Source: Capnocytophaga granulosa ATCC 51502
GTDB lineage: Bacteria > Bacteroidota > Bacteroidia > Flavobacteriales > Flavobacteriaceae
Direction: 5' to 3'
Assembly (NCBI RefSeq): GCF_000411115.1
Contig: NZ_KE150253.1
Span: 310,001 to 374,000 of the forward strand
DNA: 64,000 nt
Program-made: the position numbers and the translations under genes
Part shown: positions 8,568 through 16,905 of the stretch, in pieces
Position numbering within the stretch: the first letter of the stretch is position 1
Layout of the letters: each line of letters opens with the position of its first letter
Notes under the pieces: generated by a model
Told to the model about the DNA's origin: nothing
The model's input: only the letters and a program-made list of their open reading frames with translations
The model's database searches: none

Positions 8568-10148
8568 ATGGTTGCTTATTTTCCCTTCCTTCTGTTACTC
8601 CTTATCACTATTGTCGGCCTTACTATGCTGGCCAATCGGCTTAGAATAGCCTACCCCATCTTATTGGTCTTCGGAGGCTTAGGCTTGAGCCTTATGCCTA
8701 AGCTACCGCATATAGCGATAGATCCCAACTGGGTACTACTGATTTTCTTGCCCCCACTACTCTATGCTGACTCATGGGCATTGTCGCTCAAGGAACTATG
8801 GAAATGGAGACGTATTATCTTCAGCTTTGCTTTCATCGTAGTCTTTATCACCTCTGCAACAGTGGCTTGGGTGGCCAATATGGTACTGCCTGGGTTTTCC
8901 TTGGCCTTGGGTTTTCTCTTTGGTGGAGTGGTAGGATCTACCGACGTGGTGAGTGTCTTGGCTATTCTGAAATTTGTCAAGGTACCTCACCGCCTTTCTA
9001 CTATCTTGGAGAACGAGAGTCTGCTCAACGATGCTTCTTCGCTTATTGTCTTTCGCTTTGCTGCTTTGGTGGTTACCACAGGACAGTTTGTTTGGTATCA
9101 AATGGCTGGCAGTTTTCTATGGGTAGTCATAGGAGGTGTAGCGATAGGCTTGGCTGTGGCTTATCTGATACGCTTGGTTCATAAGGTCTTTCCTACCGAT
9201 GCTAATATGGATATTATTCTGACATTCATTTCCCCTTACATAATTTATATGATAGCCAATGCTTTGGAAGCTTCAGGGGTTTTGGCCGTAGTAGCAGGGG
9301 GTGCCTACCTAAGCCATTTCCGCTATGAGATATTCCCTGCCGCTACTCTCAACAAGGCTATGGCGGTATGGGATAATATCGTGTTTATTCTCAACGGTTT
9401 GGCGTTCTCCCTCATTGGGCTAAGTCTGCCTGAAATTCTCTCAAGCATTGAGCAGGGAGGCATGGAACTGACTACCGCTACCTATTATGGGCTACTTATG
9501 GCAGGGGTCATCATAGGAGTACGTATCCTCTGTGCTTATGGGGCTGTACTCATCACTCAAATCATGAAGCGCTTTATCCCTGTAGCCGATGGACGTAGGT
9601 ATAACAATGTACGTATTCCACTGATTCTCGGCTGGGCGGGTATGCGAGGGGTGCTCTCCTTGGCGGTGGCGCTGTCCATACCACTGACCTTGGACGACGG
9701 CAGTCCTTTTCCCCATCGCCATCTGATTCTCTATATGACTTTTATTGTTATCTTGGTCACCTTGGTTGTGCAGGGACTTACCCTTCCTTTCCTCATCAAG
9801 CGGGTTACTTTTCCCAACTATGACGACCATATCCCAGAGGCCGAAGCAGAGACTTATGTTCGCAAGGAACTGGCACGAGTGGCCTTAGCATATATGGACA
9901 CCCATTATAAGGATGAGACCAACAGCTTCCTGCTGCAAAACCAAAAAGACATCTGGCAGTTTCAGCTCGACACTCCCCAGTGTAGTATCACCCCTGAAGT
10001 GCGGGAGAAATACATCGCTATCTTACACTGCCAGCGGGAGTACCTACAGCAGCTCAATCGCAACCCACGCCTAAACGAACAGCTCCTGCGCTCCTTTGAA
10101 AGGCAGATAGACTTAGAAGAAGAGAAATGGGAGAACCAAACGAATTAG
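8568..10148 (+). CDS. CPA1-family Na+/H+ antiporter (NhaP-like)
   Basis: An integral membrane cation/proton antiporter, likely extruding Na+ (or K+) in exchange for H+. The 526 residues hold about 12 hydrophobic segments in the first 420 or so, then a hydrophilic cytoplasmic tail. Diagnostic blocks are GVVGSTDVVSVLAIL (about 124-138) and ENESLLNDASSLIVF (about 147-161), the CPA1 ion-binding Asp region, plus GWAGMRGVLSLAVALSIP near residue 365. It starts at ATG 8568 behind its own promoter. It is a single gene, with a short toxin-antitoxin remnant following. Confidence 0.92.
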   Translation: MVAYFPFLLLLLITIVGLTMLANRLRIAYPILLVFGGLGLSLMPKLPHIAIDPNWVLLIFLPPLLYADSWALSLKELWKWRRIIFSFAFIVVFITSATVAWVANMVLPGFSLALGFLFGGVVGSTDVVSVLAILKFVKVPHRLSTILENESLLNDASSLIVFRFAALVVTTGQFVWYQMAGSFLWVVIGGVAIGLAVAYLIRLVHKVFPTDANMDIILTFISPYIIYMIANALEASGVLAVVAGGAYLSHFRYEIFPAATLNKAMAVWDNIVFILNGLAFSLIGLSLPEILSSIEQGGMELTTATYYGLLMAGVIIGVRILCAYGAVLITQIMKRFIPVADGRRYNNVRIPLILGWAGMRGVLSLAVALSIPLTLDDGSPFPHRHLILYMTFIVILVTLVVQGLTLPFLIKRVTFPNYDDHIPEAEAETYVRKELARVALAYMDTHYKDETNSFLLQNQKDIWQFQLDTPQCSITPEVREKYIAILHCQREYLQQLNRNPRLNEQLLRSFERQIDLEEEKWENQTN

Positions 10149-10180
10149 CAGATTAGCCAATGTGCTAATTGATAAATTAT

Positions 10181-10200
10181 TTATACCCGAAAAGGTATAA
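10181..10200 (+). promoter_or_regulatory. Palindromic operator upstream of the HipB-like regulator
   Basis: TTATACC (10181-10187), six bases, GGTATAA (10194-10200) form a perfect 7-bp-arm palindrome 15 bases before the regulator ATG. Its layout (TATACC-N6-GGTATA) is similar to the TATCC-N8-GGATA operators known for E. coli HipB. Autorepressor binding is an inference. Confidence 0.55.
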
Positions 10201-10215
10201 TCTAATTTGCTAATT

Positions 10216-10416
10216 ATGAGTATCGCTTCTTTTGTAAAGCAAAGGCGCAAGCAGTTACGCCTTACGCAGCCTGAATTGGCCATGCGAGCGGGCGTTGGAT
10301 TGCGCTTTGTACGCGAATTGGAGCAGGGTAAAAGCACCTTGCGTTTAGATAAAGTAAATCAAGTATTGGCTCTCTTCGGTGCCGAAGTAGGGGTCATAAG
10401 TATTATTGAGGAATGA
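10216..10416 (+). CDS. HipB-like XRE-family helix-turn-helix regulator (orphan antitoxin)
   Basis: A 66-residue DNA-binding protein. The ATG at 10216 is preferred over an upstream in-frame TTG at 10207. The helix-turn-helix spans about residues 8-55: RKQLRLTQPELAMRAGVG is followed by VRELEQGKSTLRLDKVNQVL. The sequence matches the short y4mF/HipB-type regulators that sit in front of hipA kinase toxins. A remnant of hipA follows with a 4-base overlap of start and stop. With the toxin broken, the regulator may only repress itself through the palindrome at 10181-10200. Confidence 0.85.
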   Translation: MSIASFVKQRRKQLRLTQPELAMRAGVGLRFVRELEQGKSTLRLDKVNQVLALFGAEVGVISIIEE

Positions 10417-10549
10417 AACAAGCAGTAAGCGTTACCTACTTGGCGACAGTGGATTGAGCGTAGTTTTCTTTCTAATGAAATGAAAGAACAATACGCCCAT
10501 TTGTTGATTTCCAAATTTACTAATCTACTAATTGATTTAAAAAACTAAT
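10413..10549 (+). pseudogene. hipA toxin remnant: N-terminal start and C-terminal tail joined
   Basis: An ATG at 10413 overlaps the regulator stop and opens MKQAVSV before a stop codon after 14 residues. In a different frame the next stretch reads WRQWIERSFLSNEMKEQYAH then LLISKF, ending at TAA 10547-10549. The latter resembles the C-terminal helix of HipA kinases (SFLS-EMK-Y pattern). The middle of the gene, with the kinase catalytic residues, is absent. I infer a deletion of most of hipA. The HipA identification is from pattern memory only. Confidence 0.5.
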
Positions 10550-10553
10550 AACC

Positions 10554-10772
10554 ATGTATAACTTTAACGAACTTGACAACCTTACTAATCGCCTTATAGG
10601 CGAGGAAATACGAACGTATGACCTGCCTTATATGGAGTATAACCATCATTATTCTTTTCACCGCAAGCTACTCTACGCCATCTTAAAGTTAGCCCCTGAG
10701 CAATTTGCCCAAATACGCAAGGCAGTACAAGGCAAACTTTGTGACACATTGAAAAAGGAATCGTTTAAATGA
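10554..10772 (+). CDS. Small hypothetical protein (72 aa)
   Basis: A soluble, charged 72-residue protein with tyrosine- and histidine-rich centre (YMEYNHHYSFHRK) and a predicted C-terminal helix. It starts at ATG 10554, 4 bases past the hipA remnant, and ends 18 bases before the next lipoprotein gene, so both could share a transcript. I do not recognise the family. Confidence 0.55.
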   Translation: MYNFNELDNLTNRLIGEEIRTYDLPYMEYNHHYSFHRKLLYAILKLAPEQFAQIRKAVQGKLCDTLKKESFK

Positions 10773-10790
10773 TAATTAAAAACAATCAAA

Positions 10791-11987
10791 ATGATTAGAA
10801 AAATAATTTATCTTTTCTTCCTTATAGGAATACTTGTCTCTTGTGATTTTATTAATAATCAAAGTAGTAACAATCAAAATAAACAAGAGGATGAATTGGA
10901 CTGTGAAGAAATCATATCAAAAATCGTACAATCAAGCTCTTTAGATTGGCAACATTACCCTGAAGCTTTCACAAGAATAGATCGCATTGAGCGAGATAGT
11001 ATATTTATCAAAGTGTTTTTTGATATGGATATCACTGATGAGCATGAACCCAATACCAAACAAGTCGTTGAAAATACCATTGCTTGGTTATTACTTTGTG
11101 TGAAAGAAAAAAAATTGTACGATATAACTCTCGATATAGAGAATCCTACAGCTTTAAGTTTTGATAAAAAATTACTTGATGTAGATAATATAGAAAAAAT
11201 ATGTGTGGGAAGAGAGGAAAGTAGTGAAATAAAAAGTATATCAGAAACGGAAAGCACTAACGATGTTGACATAAAGAAAAATCTTGTAGATAAAAGATAT
11301 CACGGAGAATGGCAATGTTTTAAATATATTAGAGATAATGGAATTGAAACATTTAGTGAAAAATATGCTAATCAATTTTCTCGTTTTGCACAATTTTACC
11401 TAAAAAAAGATTCTTTGATAGCTCCTAACGTATGTTCTAAATATGTTTTTCAGTACAAATTCCCCACAAAATTAAAACAACCTAATGAGGAAAGTAGCTA
11501 CACAATATTCTTAAAACCTCAACAGGATAGCATTAGTTTTATCAAAGGAATTGAAGATGAAGGGGAGTGTGATAATATTTTTGATAGATTGTATTTAAAC
11601 GATACAACTATTATCTTCCGTGACAGAGGTTATTTTTTCTATTTTAAAAAGAAATACAAAGATGATTCTGCAAGTAAAAACTTTCATATAGTAGGAATAC
11701 CTGGCGATGATAGAAATTATTGGAAAGTACAAGGCGAATATAACTTTAGCAACCTCCAACAGGCATATAATTCCTTCCTAACTGATTTCCCTTACGGATC
11801 TGAAAACTTATTGCAAAAAATACCTCTAAAAAGTTTCTATGATAACAACTACTATATAAATTACATAGTACAGAAAAATAGTATTACAATTGAAAAGGAA
11901 GTCCCCTTAGGTATAGTTTCAATCTGCTTTAAAAAGAAGAATAATGTATGTGTTTTGTCCTATGAAATAAAGTATCCAGTGGAGTAA
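10791..11987 (+). CDS. Hypothetical lipoprotein (398 aa)
   Basis: The start MIRKIIYLFFLIGILVSC is a lipoprotein signal peptide with the acylated Cys at 18, followed by an Asn/Gln-rich linker (DFINNQSSNNQNKQED). The mature part is acidic in its first half and Lys-rich later, with no transmembrane segment. It has no domain I can name. Its base composition is clearly more A+T-rich than the antiporter gene before it, as for other accessory lipoproteins in this window. Confidence 0.7.
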   Translation: MIRKIIYLFFLIGILVSCDFINNQSSNNQNKQEDELDCEEIISKIVQSSSLDWQHYPEAFTRIDRIERDSIFIKVFFDMDITDEHEPNTKQVVENTIAWLLLCVKEKKLYDITLDIENPTALSFDKKLLDVDNIEKICVGREESSEIKSISETESTNDVDIKKNLVDKRYHGEWQCFKYIRDNGIETFSEKYANQFSRFAQFYLKKDSLIAPNVCSKYVFQYKFPTKLKQPNEESSYTIFLKPQQDSISFIKGIEDEGECDNIFDRLYLNDTTIIFRDRGYFFYFKKKYKDDSASKNFHIVGIPGDDRNYWKVQGEYNFSNLQQAYNSFLTDFPYGSENLLQKIPLKSFYDNNYYINYIVQKNSITIEKEVPLGIVSICFKKKNNVCVLSYEIKYPVE

Positions 11988-12087
11988 TCACTCATTTTTT
12001 ATAGTAAGGGCGTCTTTACTTTTTCAATCAGATTTTGATAAATTTATTCAATAACATTATGACCTCAGACGAATTTGCAAAGAATTT

Positions 12088-12487
12088 TTATACTGAACTG
12101 ATGTCAAAATAATACAAACTATCTACTTGCGCTTCTGACAGATAGAGTTCTATATGATTCTGTCTAAGTGTATTATCCGTAATAGGCTGTCCTAGAAGAG
12201 TTTCTAATTCTTCTCTCTTCATATCAAATAGGTGCAGGTCATCTATATACTCAAGGGCTATATTCTTGTTATCTCCCTGCTCAGAGAGTTCCTCTATCAT
12301 AATATAGTGGAGCTTTCTATTTTCTTTAAAGCAGAACTCTATCTTGTATTTCGATGAATATATAGCGTATAAAATACTACTTCCCGTTGCAAAAGAATCA
12401 TCTGAGAGATTCCTGACAATAATCAATATCCCTTAATTCCTTATCTAGGGTATGATTGAAAAAATCACTTGTTTTTATTTGATACAT
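12088..12487 (-). pseudogene. Hypothetical gene split by a frameshift near its start
   Basis: The long frame (12088-12426) has no ATG and would need a TTG start. In the adjacent frame an ATG at 12485-12487 encodes MYQIKTSDFFNHTLDKELRD then IDYCQESLR before a stop. Joining the two at 12398-12405 gives a smooth product, ...CQESLR-DDSFATGSSILYAIY..., if two bases of an AGAGA-like repeat were lost. Minus-strand TAnnTTTG boxes lie just upstream of the ATG. The product would be about 132 residues, cytoplasmic and unknown; it could be an immunity-like protein, but that is a guess. It may instead be intact with a TTG start. Confidence 0.5.
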
Positions 12488-12547
12488 AATCGAAGATTAG
12501 TATATACTACAAAGCTACAAATATACAAAATTAATCATTATTTTTTG

Positions 12548-12555
12548 TATATTTG
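12548..12555 (+). promoter_or_regulatory. -7 promoter box for the 12.6-16.2 kb gene cluster
   Basis: TATATTTG matches TAnnTTTG and is followed by GCCGCAC. It is the only good promoter-like site I see before the lipoprotein/OMP/SIMPL cluster, and it is divergent from the boxes of the minus-strand gene ending at 12487. Confidence 0.5.
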
Positions 12556-12575
12556 CCGCACTAAATAGCCCATTT

Positions 12576-12743
12576 TTGAACCTAAAAATATTCATTACCC
12601 CACACCTTTTGGAAAAACGCCAAAAAACGTTTGGCAGTACCCTCAGAACCGCCCTCCTATTCCCTTTAGCCATCGTGGGCGACTTCTGCTTGTGTATAGC
12701 TGTTTCGGCTGCTCTTGTGGTTGTCCATTTTACCGAAAAATAA
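12576..12743 (+). CDS. Possible small membrane protein at the head of the cluster
   Basis: An open frame without ATG could start at TTG 12576 or TTG 12609. The distal part reads a basic start, then LRTALLFPLAIVGDFCLC and a second hydrophobic run AVSAALVVVHF, ending HFTEK. The FPLAIVGD block resembles short YceK/YidQ-like envelope peptides, but the match is weak. It ends 12 bases before the next lipoprotein ATG and lies just downstream of a promoter box, so it could be translated. The start codon and reality are both uncertain. Confidence 0.35.
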   Translation: MNLKIFITPHLLEKRQKTFGSTLRTALLFPLAIVGDFCLCIAVSAALVVVHFTEK

Positions 12744-12755
12744 GAAATTAATTTT

Positions 12756-13700
12756 ATGAATATAAGTTATAAACACCTTTTTTTACCTATCCTTTTACTC
12801 TGTATAGGTTGTGCATCTTCCAAGAAAATAAAAGCTCCTGATGACTATTGTGTCCCTCCGCCCTATACAGTGACAAAGGAGAAAGAAGCTCCTATAGTAA
12901 TTGATGAAGCAAAGCTTGCGTTGGGCAAAAAACTTTTTGAAGGGAAACTATCCTCCAGAAATATCCTGATCGCTTATGCCTCCGATACCGATGAGGCTTT
13001 ATTATCATTAATCGCTTTGGCCGATGATTCTTCTGAGCAAGCACAACTAAAGCGCAATACCTTACAAATAGAAATCCATAGCAAGATTAACGCTATTTTC
13101 TCACAGATGAATTCGGTAACTGCGGAACTGGATTGTGAAGAAGAGCGTATAGACCAAATAGCTACCACGCTAAGTGACATCAACGACAAGAATGTTACCC
13201 GCCTTACGGTAGCCTCCATACTTGTGGGAGCGGCCTCCGCCGTGGCGGGCGCTTATATAGCCGATGATGGTTGGAATAAGGGAGTTGCTGTAGGTAGCGG
13301 GATACTCGGTGCGGGCTTGAGCTTCCTTACGCTTAATCCCAAAGGGAAAAAGATAATACTACAACACCCTCGCAATCTGTTGCGTTGTTTTATGACCGAG
13401 AAAAATGATATTGAATTTCCGCCCTTTGTGTGGTATATGATTAATGAACCTCGTTTTACCAATTCAGGAGAAAGCTCTGTTTTGCGAAACACACAAAAGA
13501 GATGGATCAAACATCTTTTTGACAATGACAAAGAAAAGGCACTAAAAGCAGTTGTTTTTAGCGATGGAGGCGTCTATAATGCGGGTGATTTGCATACCCG
13601 TGCCGAGATGTTTGACCAAATGCAATCAGTGATACATTCGCTCAATCAAAATCTCAACTTCTTTATCCAAGAGGTCAATATGCTTATGCTGAAAAAATAA
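12756..13700 (+). CDS. Hypothetical lipoprotein with central hydrophobic segment (314 aa)
   Basis: MNISYKHLFLPILLLCIGC is a lipoprotein signal with Cys 19. Residues about 60-135 look helical and acidic, compatible with a coiled coil. A Gly/Ala-rich stretch around residues 147-190 (ASILVGAASAVAGAY ... VAVGSGILGAGLSFL) could be a membrane-interacting hairpin. The C-terminal third is soluble. No known domain. It is followed after 12 bases by a secreted protein and then a SIMPL-domain gene, suggesting one envelope operon. Confidence 0.72.
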   Translation: MNISYKHLFLPILLLCIGCASSKKIKAPDDYCVPPPYTVTKEKEAPIVIDEAKLALGKKLFEGKLSSRNILIAYASDTDEALLSLIALADDSSEQAQLKRNTLQIEIHSKINAIFSQMNSVTAELDCEEERIDQIATTLSDINDKNVTRLTVASILVGAASAVAGAYIADDGWNKGVAVGSGILGAGLSFLTLNPKGKKIILQHPRNLLRCFMTEKNDIEFPPFVWYMINEPRFTNSGESSVLRNTQKRWIKHLFDNDKEKALKAVVFSDGGVYNAGDLHTRAEMFDQMQSVIHSLNQNLNFFIQEVNMLMLKK

Positions 13701-13712
13701 AATCGGAATCTA

Positions 13713-14189
13713 ATGAAAAAACTCCTTTTACTGCTATGTATGTGGATAGCCCTGCCTGCTGTAGCCCAAACCTCTGACAGCAGAATCCCCGTCATAGATG
13801 CAAGTTACCTCAAGCAAGGCAGTAGCTATGGACAGTTGGGGCTACATTTCAGCTGTTATGATAGCGAAAGATTTGTACTATTGGCAGGGCTTGCGGGCAA
13901 CTTCCGTTCGGAAGACAAAAAACTCATCGCTATTGCTGAAGCTCAAGTTTCCGCTTGGATCAGAGCTGATGAGTCTCACGGAGGTTTAATAGATATTCCT
14001 GTGCTTATGTTGCGCCCTCAGTTGAATTTTTCCCCCTATTACTTTGCCCCTGAAGCAGGTATTCAAATTCTTATTTTCTATGTAAAAGCAGGATATGCAT
14101 TCCCGTGGGGTAAAATAAGCGAAAACTATCCTTTTGAGACAGGCAAATTCCGCTTCTCGGCAGGGGTTTCAATACCATTAAAAATATAA
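13713..14189 (+). CDS. Secreted hypothetical protein, possible small outer-membrane barrel
   Basis: A 158-residue protein with a signal peptide MKKLLLLLCMWIALPAVAQ (cleavage after AVAQ). The rest alternates hydrophobic and polar residues with many aromatics and ends FRFSAGVSIPLKI, as in small outer-membrane beta-barrels. It lacks a recognisable Pfam signature. It is placed between the lipoprotein and SIMPL genes with 12- and 14-base gaps, consistent with cotranscription. Confidence 0.65.
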   Translation: MKKLLLLLCMWIALPAVAQTSDSRIPVIDASYLKQGSSYGQLGLHFSCYDSERFVLLAGLAGNFRSEDKKLIAIAEAQVSAWIRADESHGGLIDIPVLMLRPQLNFSPYYFAPEAGIQILIFYVKAGYAFPWGKISENYPFETGKFRFSAGVSIPLKI

Positions 14190-14203
14190 AAACAGAAAAT
14201 AAT

Positions 14204-15142
14204 ATGAAAAATTTCTTTTTCTCCGTAGCCCTTGTGAGCACAATGCTCGGTTTTGGGCAGGCCTCAGGAAACCTCAATTACCAAAACAGAAGCCGAAATA
14301 GCATCAGTAACAGCGACTTCTCGGTTGATTTCCCCTCCAATTATGATATGGTAGTCTCAGCCAAGGGACTGGCCAATATCAAGGCCGATGCCTTTGTGGC
14401 TATCTTTAGCATAACACAGACAGGAAAGACCGCCGAAGAGGCTACCTCCCTGATGAGTCAGCGCCTTTCCCCTGTGCTCTCTGCCCTAAAGGCTAAGAAC
14501 ATGGAGGCTTTTGTGGATATGATCTCCTTTGTTCCTATGTACGAATTTGAGACCGAGAAGAAAGTATTTAGCAAACGTACCTACAATGAAGTGCCTACAG
14601 GCTTCGAACTCAAGCAGAACCTGCATATCAAGCTCCATGAGGCTACTCGTCTCAATGAGCTAATTACCCTCTTGGCCAATAGTGAGATCTATGACCTTGT
14701 GCGTATGGACTACTACAGTACTGAGTTAGAGACCATAAAGAAGGAACTTAAAGAGAAGGTCAAAGCCGCTTTTGCTGAAAAACAAAAACTCTATGAGGCG
14801 ACCCTAGGTGAGAGCTTTGCCGCTGCTGAAAAGAAGATAACCGATGGCTTTTCCTTGACCTCACCATCAGAGCTATATAACACCTACGAGGCCTATAGCA
14901 GTACCCCTATACCGAGCAAGCGTGCAGGCAATGTCATGCAAGCCAGCAAGTCTGTTACCCAGTATTACCAACCTATTGCTAACCGAGATTTTGATGTGGT
15001 ACTCAATCCTATTATCGTAGAGCCGATGATACAAGTGGTCTATGAGATGAAAATGAGTGTCAATCACCCTGATAAATATAAGGCCAAAGAGGCACTATTG
15101 CTAACCCCTGCTGGCGAACTCAAGAAGATAAACCTGCCTTAG
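14204..15142 (+). CDS. SIMPL-domain (DUF541) periplasmic protein
   Basis: After a signal peptide (MKNFFFSVALVSTMLGFGQA), residues about 48-300 follow the SIMPL pattern: an early VVSAKGLANIKADAFVAIFS strand pair, then TAEEATSLMSQRLSPVLSAL helix, FELKQNLHIKLHEATRLNEL and a C-terminal MIQVVYEMKMSV strand. SIMPL proteins such as E. coli YggE are periplasmic with poorly defined stress-related roles. It is the third gene of a close-packed cluster with envelope-protein neighbours. The annotation is by pattern and reasonably safe. Confidence 0.7.
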   Translation: MKNFFFSVALVSTMLGFGQASGNLNYQNRSRNSISNSDFSVDFPSNYDMVVSAKGLANIKADAFVAIFSITQTGKTAEEATSLMSQRLSPVLSALKAKNMEAFVDMISFVPMYEFETEKKVFSKRTYNEVPTGFELKQNLHIKLHEATRLNELITLLANSEIYDLVRMDYYSTELETIKKELKEKVKAAFAEKQKLYEATLGESFAAAEKKITDGFSLTSPSELYNTYEAYSSTPIPSKRAGNVMQASKSVTQYYQPIANRDFDVVLNPIIVEPMIQVVYEMKMSVNHPDKYKAKEALLLTPAGELKKINLP

Positions 15143-15166
15143 CTTTTTTCTACTAATATAAATCCT

Positions 15167-16228
15167 ATGAGAGAACAAGCAATAAAACTTTACGAACAAG
15201 CCCAAGCGGATTATCCAAAGTTGAAAGCCCAAATAGAGGCGCAGGTAGTGCGTTGGTTTTGGGCAGCAGGAGGCGTAGGACTCTTCTCCTTAGAGCCTTT
15301 TTATTTCGAGCAAAATCGCTTTCCCAAGAGTAAAATCCTTAAAGAAGCTCCCGAAAATGCAGAGGATAAATATCAATATGGCTTGAATGCCAATGATGAG
15401 ATTATCGTGGAACGCAGTTATACAGAGTTTAAAGGACAGTGTTATGAAACTTTCTACTTCCGAGAAGACAGCCAAATTATCAGTTATCATTTTGAGTATT
15501 TTAAGGAAAAAAAATGTATCAACACAAAGATATTTGTCTATAAAAATGGGCTATTGCAGGCCATCTATGCAGCTTTTAAAGGCAATAAATGGTCACAGAA
15601 GACAATGTTCTATGAAAATGATAAACTTATAAGCTGTGATTGGATAGGGAAAGATGATAATTCGGCTGAAAAAGGCTTTGAACGTGGTTTTGTTTATACT
15701 TATGATATGCTGGGTGAACTCAATAGTATTACAGGGAAAGATGGGGGTGTATGGTATCAGAAGAAAGATAAGAAAGTGAGTTATAAAAAGCTCTCGGAGC
15801 GTGTAGCCGAGCGCTTCTATGCGTTGTTAATTCCTGCAATCAAAGCCTATCCTATCCCAGAGCCTTTGTATTGTCTGAATATAGCCTTTGATTACCAATA
15901 TATAATGCCCCCAACAATAGGTTTTGGCACAGAAAGCGAAAGGCTCGAATGGAAGGAAAGCTATGGAAAAAGAGCCGATGGCTTACTTTGGAACACTGCC
16001 GACTATGCCCATACCGTAGAGATAGAAACAGACAATGAAGATACTGCCCTCTTTGACCTTTTCAACCAAGAAACCGAGATGCAAGAAAAGAGCAGTGCTG
16101 CCACAAAACTATTAGTCGCTTGTGCCAAACGCCTCAAAGAAGACTGGGTATCTCTTGGCATTCCTTCTACCGATGATTTTGTGGTAGTGGTAAGCGATAT
16201 AGAAGATTCTTTTTTGAAGAAAGTATAA
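15167..16228 (+). CDS. Hypothetical cytoplasmic protein (353 aa)
   Basis: There is no signal peptide. It starts MREQAIKLYEQAQADYPKLK with an N-terminal amphipathic helix. Residues about 70-200 are a run of short strands with Tyr/Lys-rich repeats (FYFREDSQIISYHF, KIFVYKNGLLQAIY, TMFYENDKLISCDW), similar in style to toxin-immunity or RHS-like beta repeats. The C-terminal 150 residues look like a separate alpha/beta domain with a DFVVVVSD strand near the end. I do not recognise the family. It comes 24 bases after the SIMPL gene. Confidence 0.65.
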   Translation: MREQAIKLYEQAQADYPKLKAQIEAQVVRWFWAAGGVGLFSLEPFYFEQNRFPKSKILKEAPENAEDKYQYGLNANDEIIVERSYTEFKGQCYETFYFREDSQIISYHFEYFKEKKCINTKIFVYKNGLLQAIYAAFKGNKWSQKTMFYENDKLISCDWIGKDDNSAEKGFERGFVYTYDMLGELNSITGKDGGVWYQKKDKKVSYKKLSERVAERFYALLIPAIKAYPIPEPLYCLNIAFDYQYIMPPTIGFGTESERLEWKESYGKRADGLLWNTADYAHTVEIETDNEDTALFDLFNQETEMQEKSSAATKLLVACAKRLKEDWVSLGIPSTDDFVVVVSDIEDSFLKKV

Positions 16229-16242
16229 TAAAAACACGCTTG

Positions 16243-16277
16243 TTTTGTCGCAAAAAAAGCGTATTTTTGCGACAAAA
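16243..16277 (+). promoter_or_regulatory. Inverted-repeat operator overlapping the AbiEi-like gene promoter
   Basis: A perfect 14-bp inverted repeat, TTTTGTCGCAAAAA (16243-16256) and TTTTTGCGACAAAA (16264-16277), is separated by 7 bases. Its right arm overlaps a TATTTTTG -7 box (16262-16269), 24 bases before the antitoxin ATG. AbiEi antitoxins are known to autorepress via inverted repeats at their promoter, so an operator is likely. It could also end transcription of the gene before. Confidence 0.7.
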
Positions 16278-16293
16278 TAATAGCTTATATCGT

Positions 16294-16905
16294 ATGGAAA
16301 GTACTGATGATAAAATACTTAAAAGGTTATCAAAATGCGGGAAGGGAAATGTATTTTTCCCTAATGATTTTGTAGCCTTAGCTGAAATAAAAACCATACT
16401 CAAATCATTAGAACGGCTTACCCATATAGGCAAACTCATTCGTATAGCTCGCGGTATTTATTATTATCCTAAGTACGATAAAACTTTAGGTTTGGGGGTA
16501 CTCTATCCTTCTTACGAACAAATCGCTCAAAGTATTGCCAAGCGTGATAAGATTCGTATTGCTCCTGCAGGTGCTTATGCGATGAATATACTGGGGCTAA
16601 CCACACAAGTACCAATGAATATAGTGTTTATGACCGATGGTACTGCTCGCAAAATTCAGTTGTTTGACGGACATCAACTCTGCTTTAAACACACCACCCC
16701 TAAAAACCTTTCTTTTCAGAATAAAACAGCCCAACTAATAGTTTTTGCCTTGAAAGAGATAGGAGCACCGCATATTACACAAGAACATAATGAAGCACTA
16801 AGAAAAATACTCTTGAATATTCCAGAAAGTAAAATCTCTGTAGATTATAAACTGATGCCCTCTTGGATAAGAACCCTTATAAAACAGCTGTATGAATTAC
16901 TTTAA
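16294..16905 (+). CDS. AbiEi-like antitoxin / DUF6088 family transcriptional regulator
   Basis: A 203-residue protein. The ATG at 16294 is preferred over the upstream frame start at 16240, which would run through the operator. The N-terminal winged-helix region (residues about 5-60: KGNVFFPNDFVALAE ... ALERLTHIGKLIRIARGIYYYP) is the form seen in AbiEi/DUF6088 antitoxins, and the second half carries the conserved PAGAYAMNILGLTTQVP block. It acts as repressor and antidote for the AbiEii-type nucleotidyltransferase downstream, whose ATG overlaps its end by 14 bases. Confidence 0.85.
   Translation: MESTDDKILKRLSKCGKGNVFFPNDFVALAEIKTILKSLERLTHIGKLIRIARGIYYYPKYDKTLGLGVLYPSYEQIAQSIAKRDKIRIAPAGAYAMNILGLTTQVPMNIVFMTDGTARKIQLFDGHQLCFKHTTPKNLSFQNKTAQLIVFALKEIGAPHITQEHNEALRKILLNIPESKISVDYKLMPSWIRTLIKQLYELL

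Noticed and set aside
16240..16293. Earlier start for the AbiEi-like antitoxin
   Set aside because: The extra 18 codons run through the inverted repeat and the -7 box and would be upstream of the transcript start.
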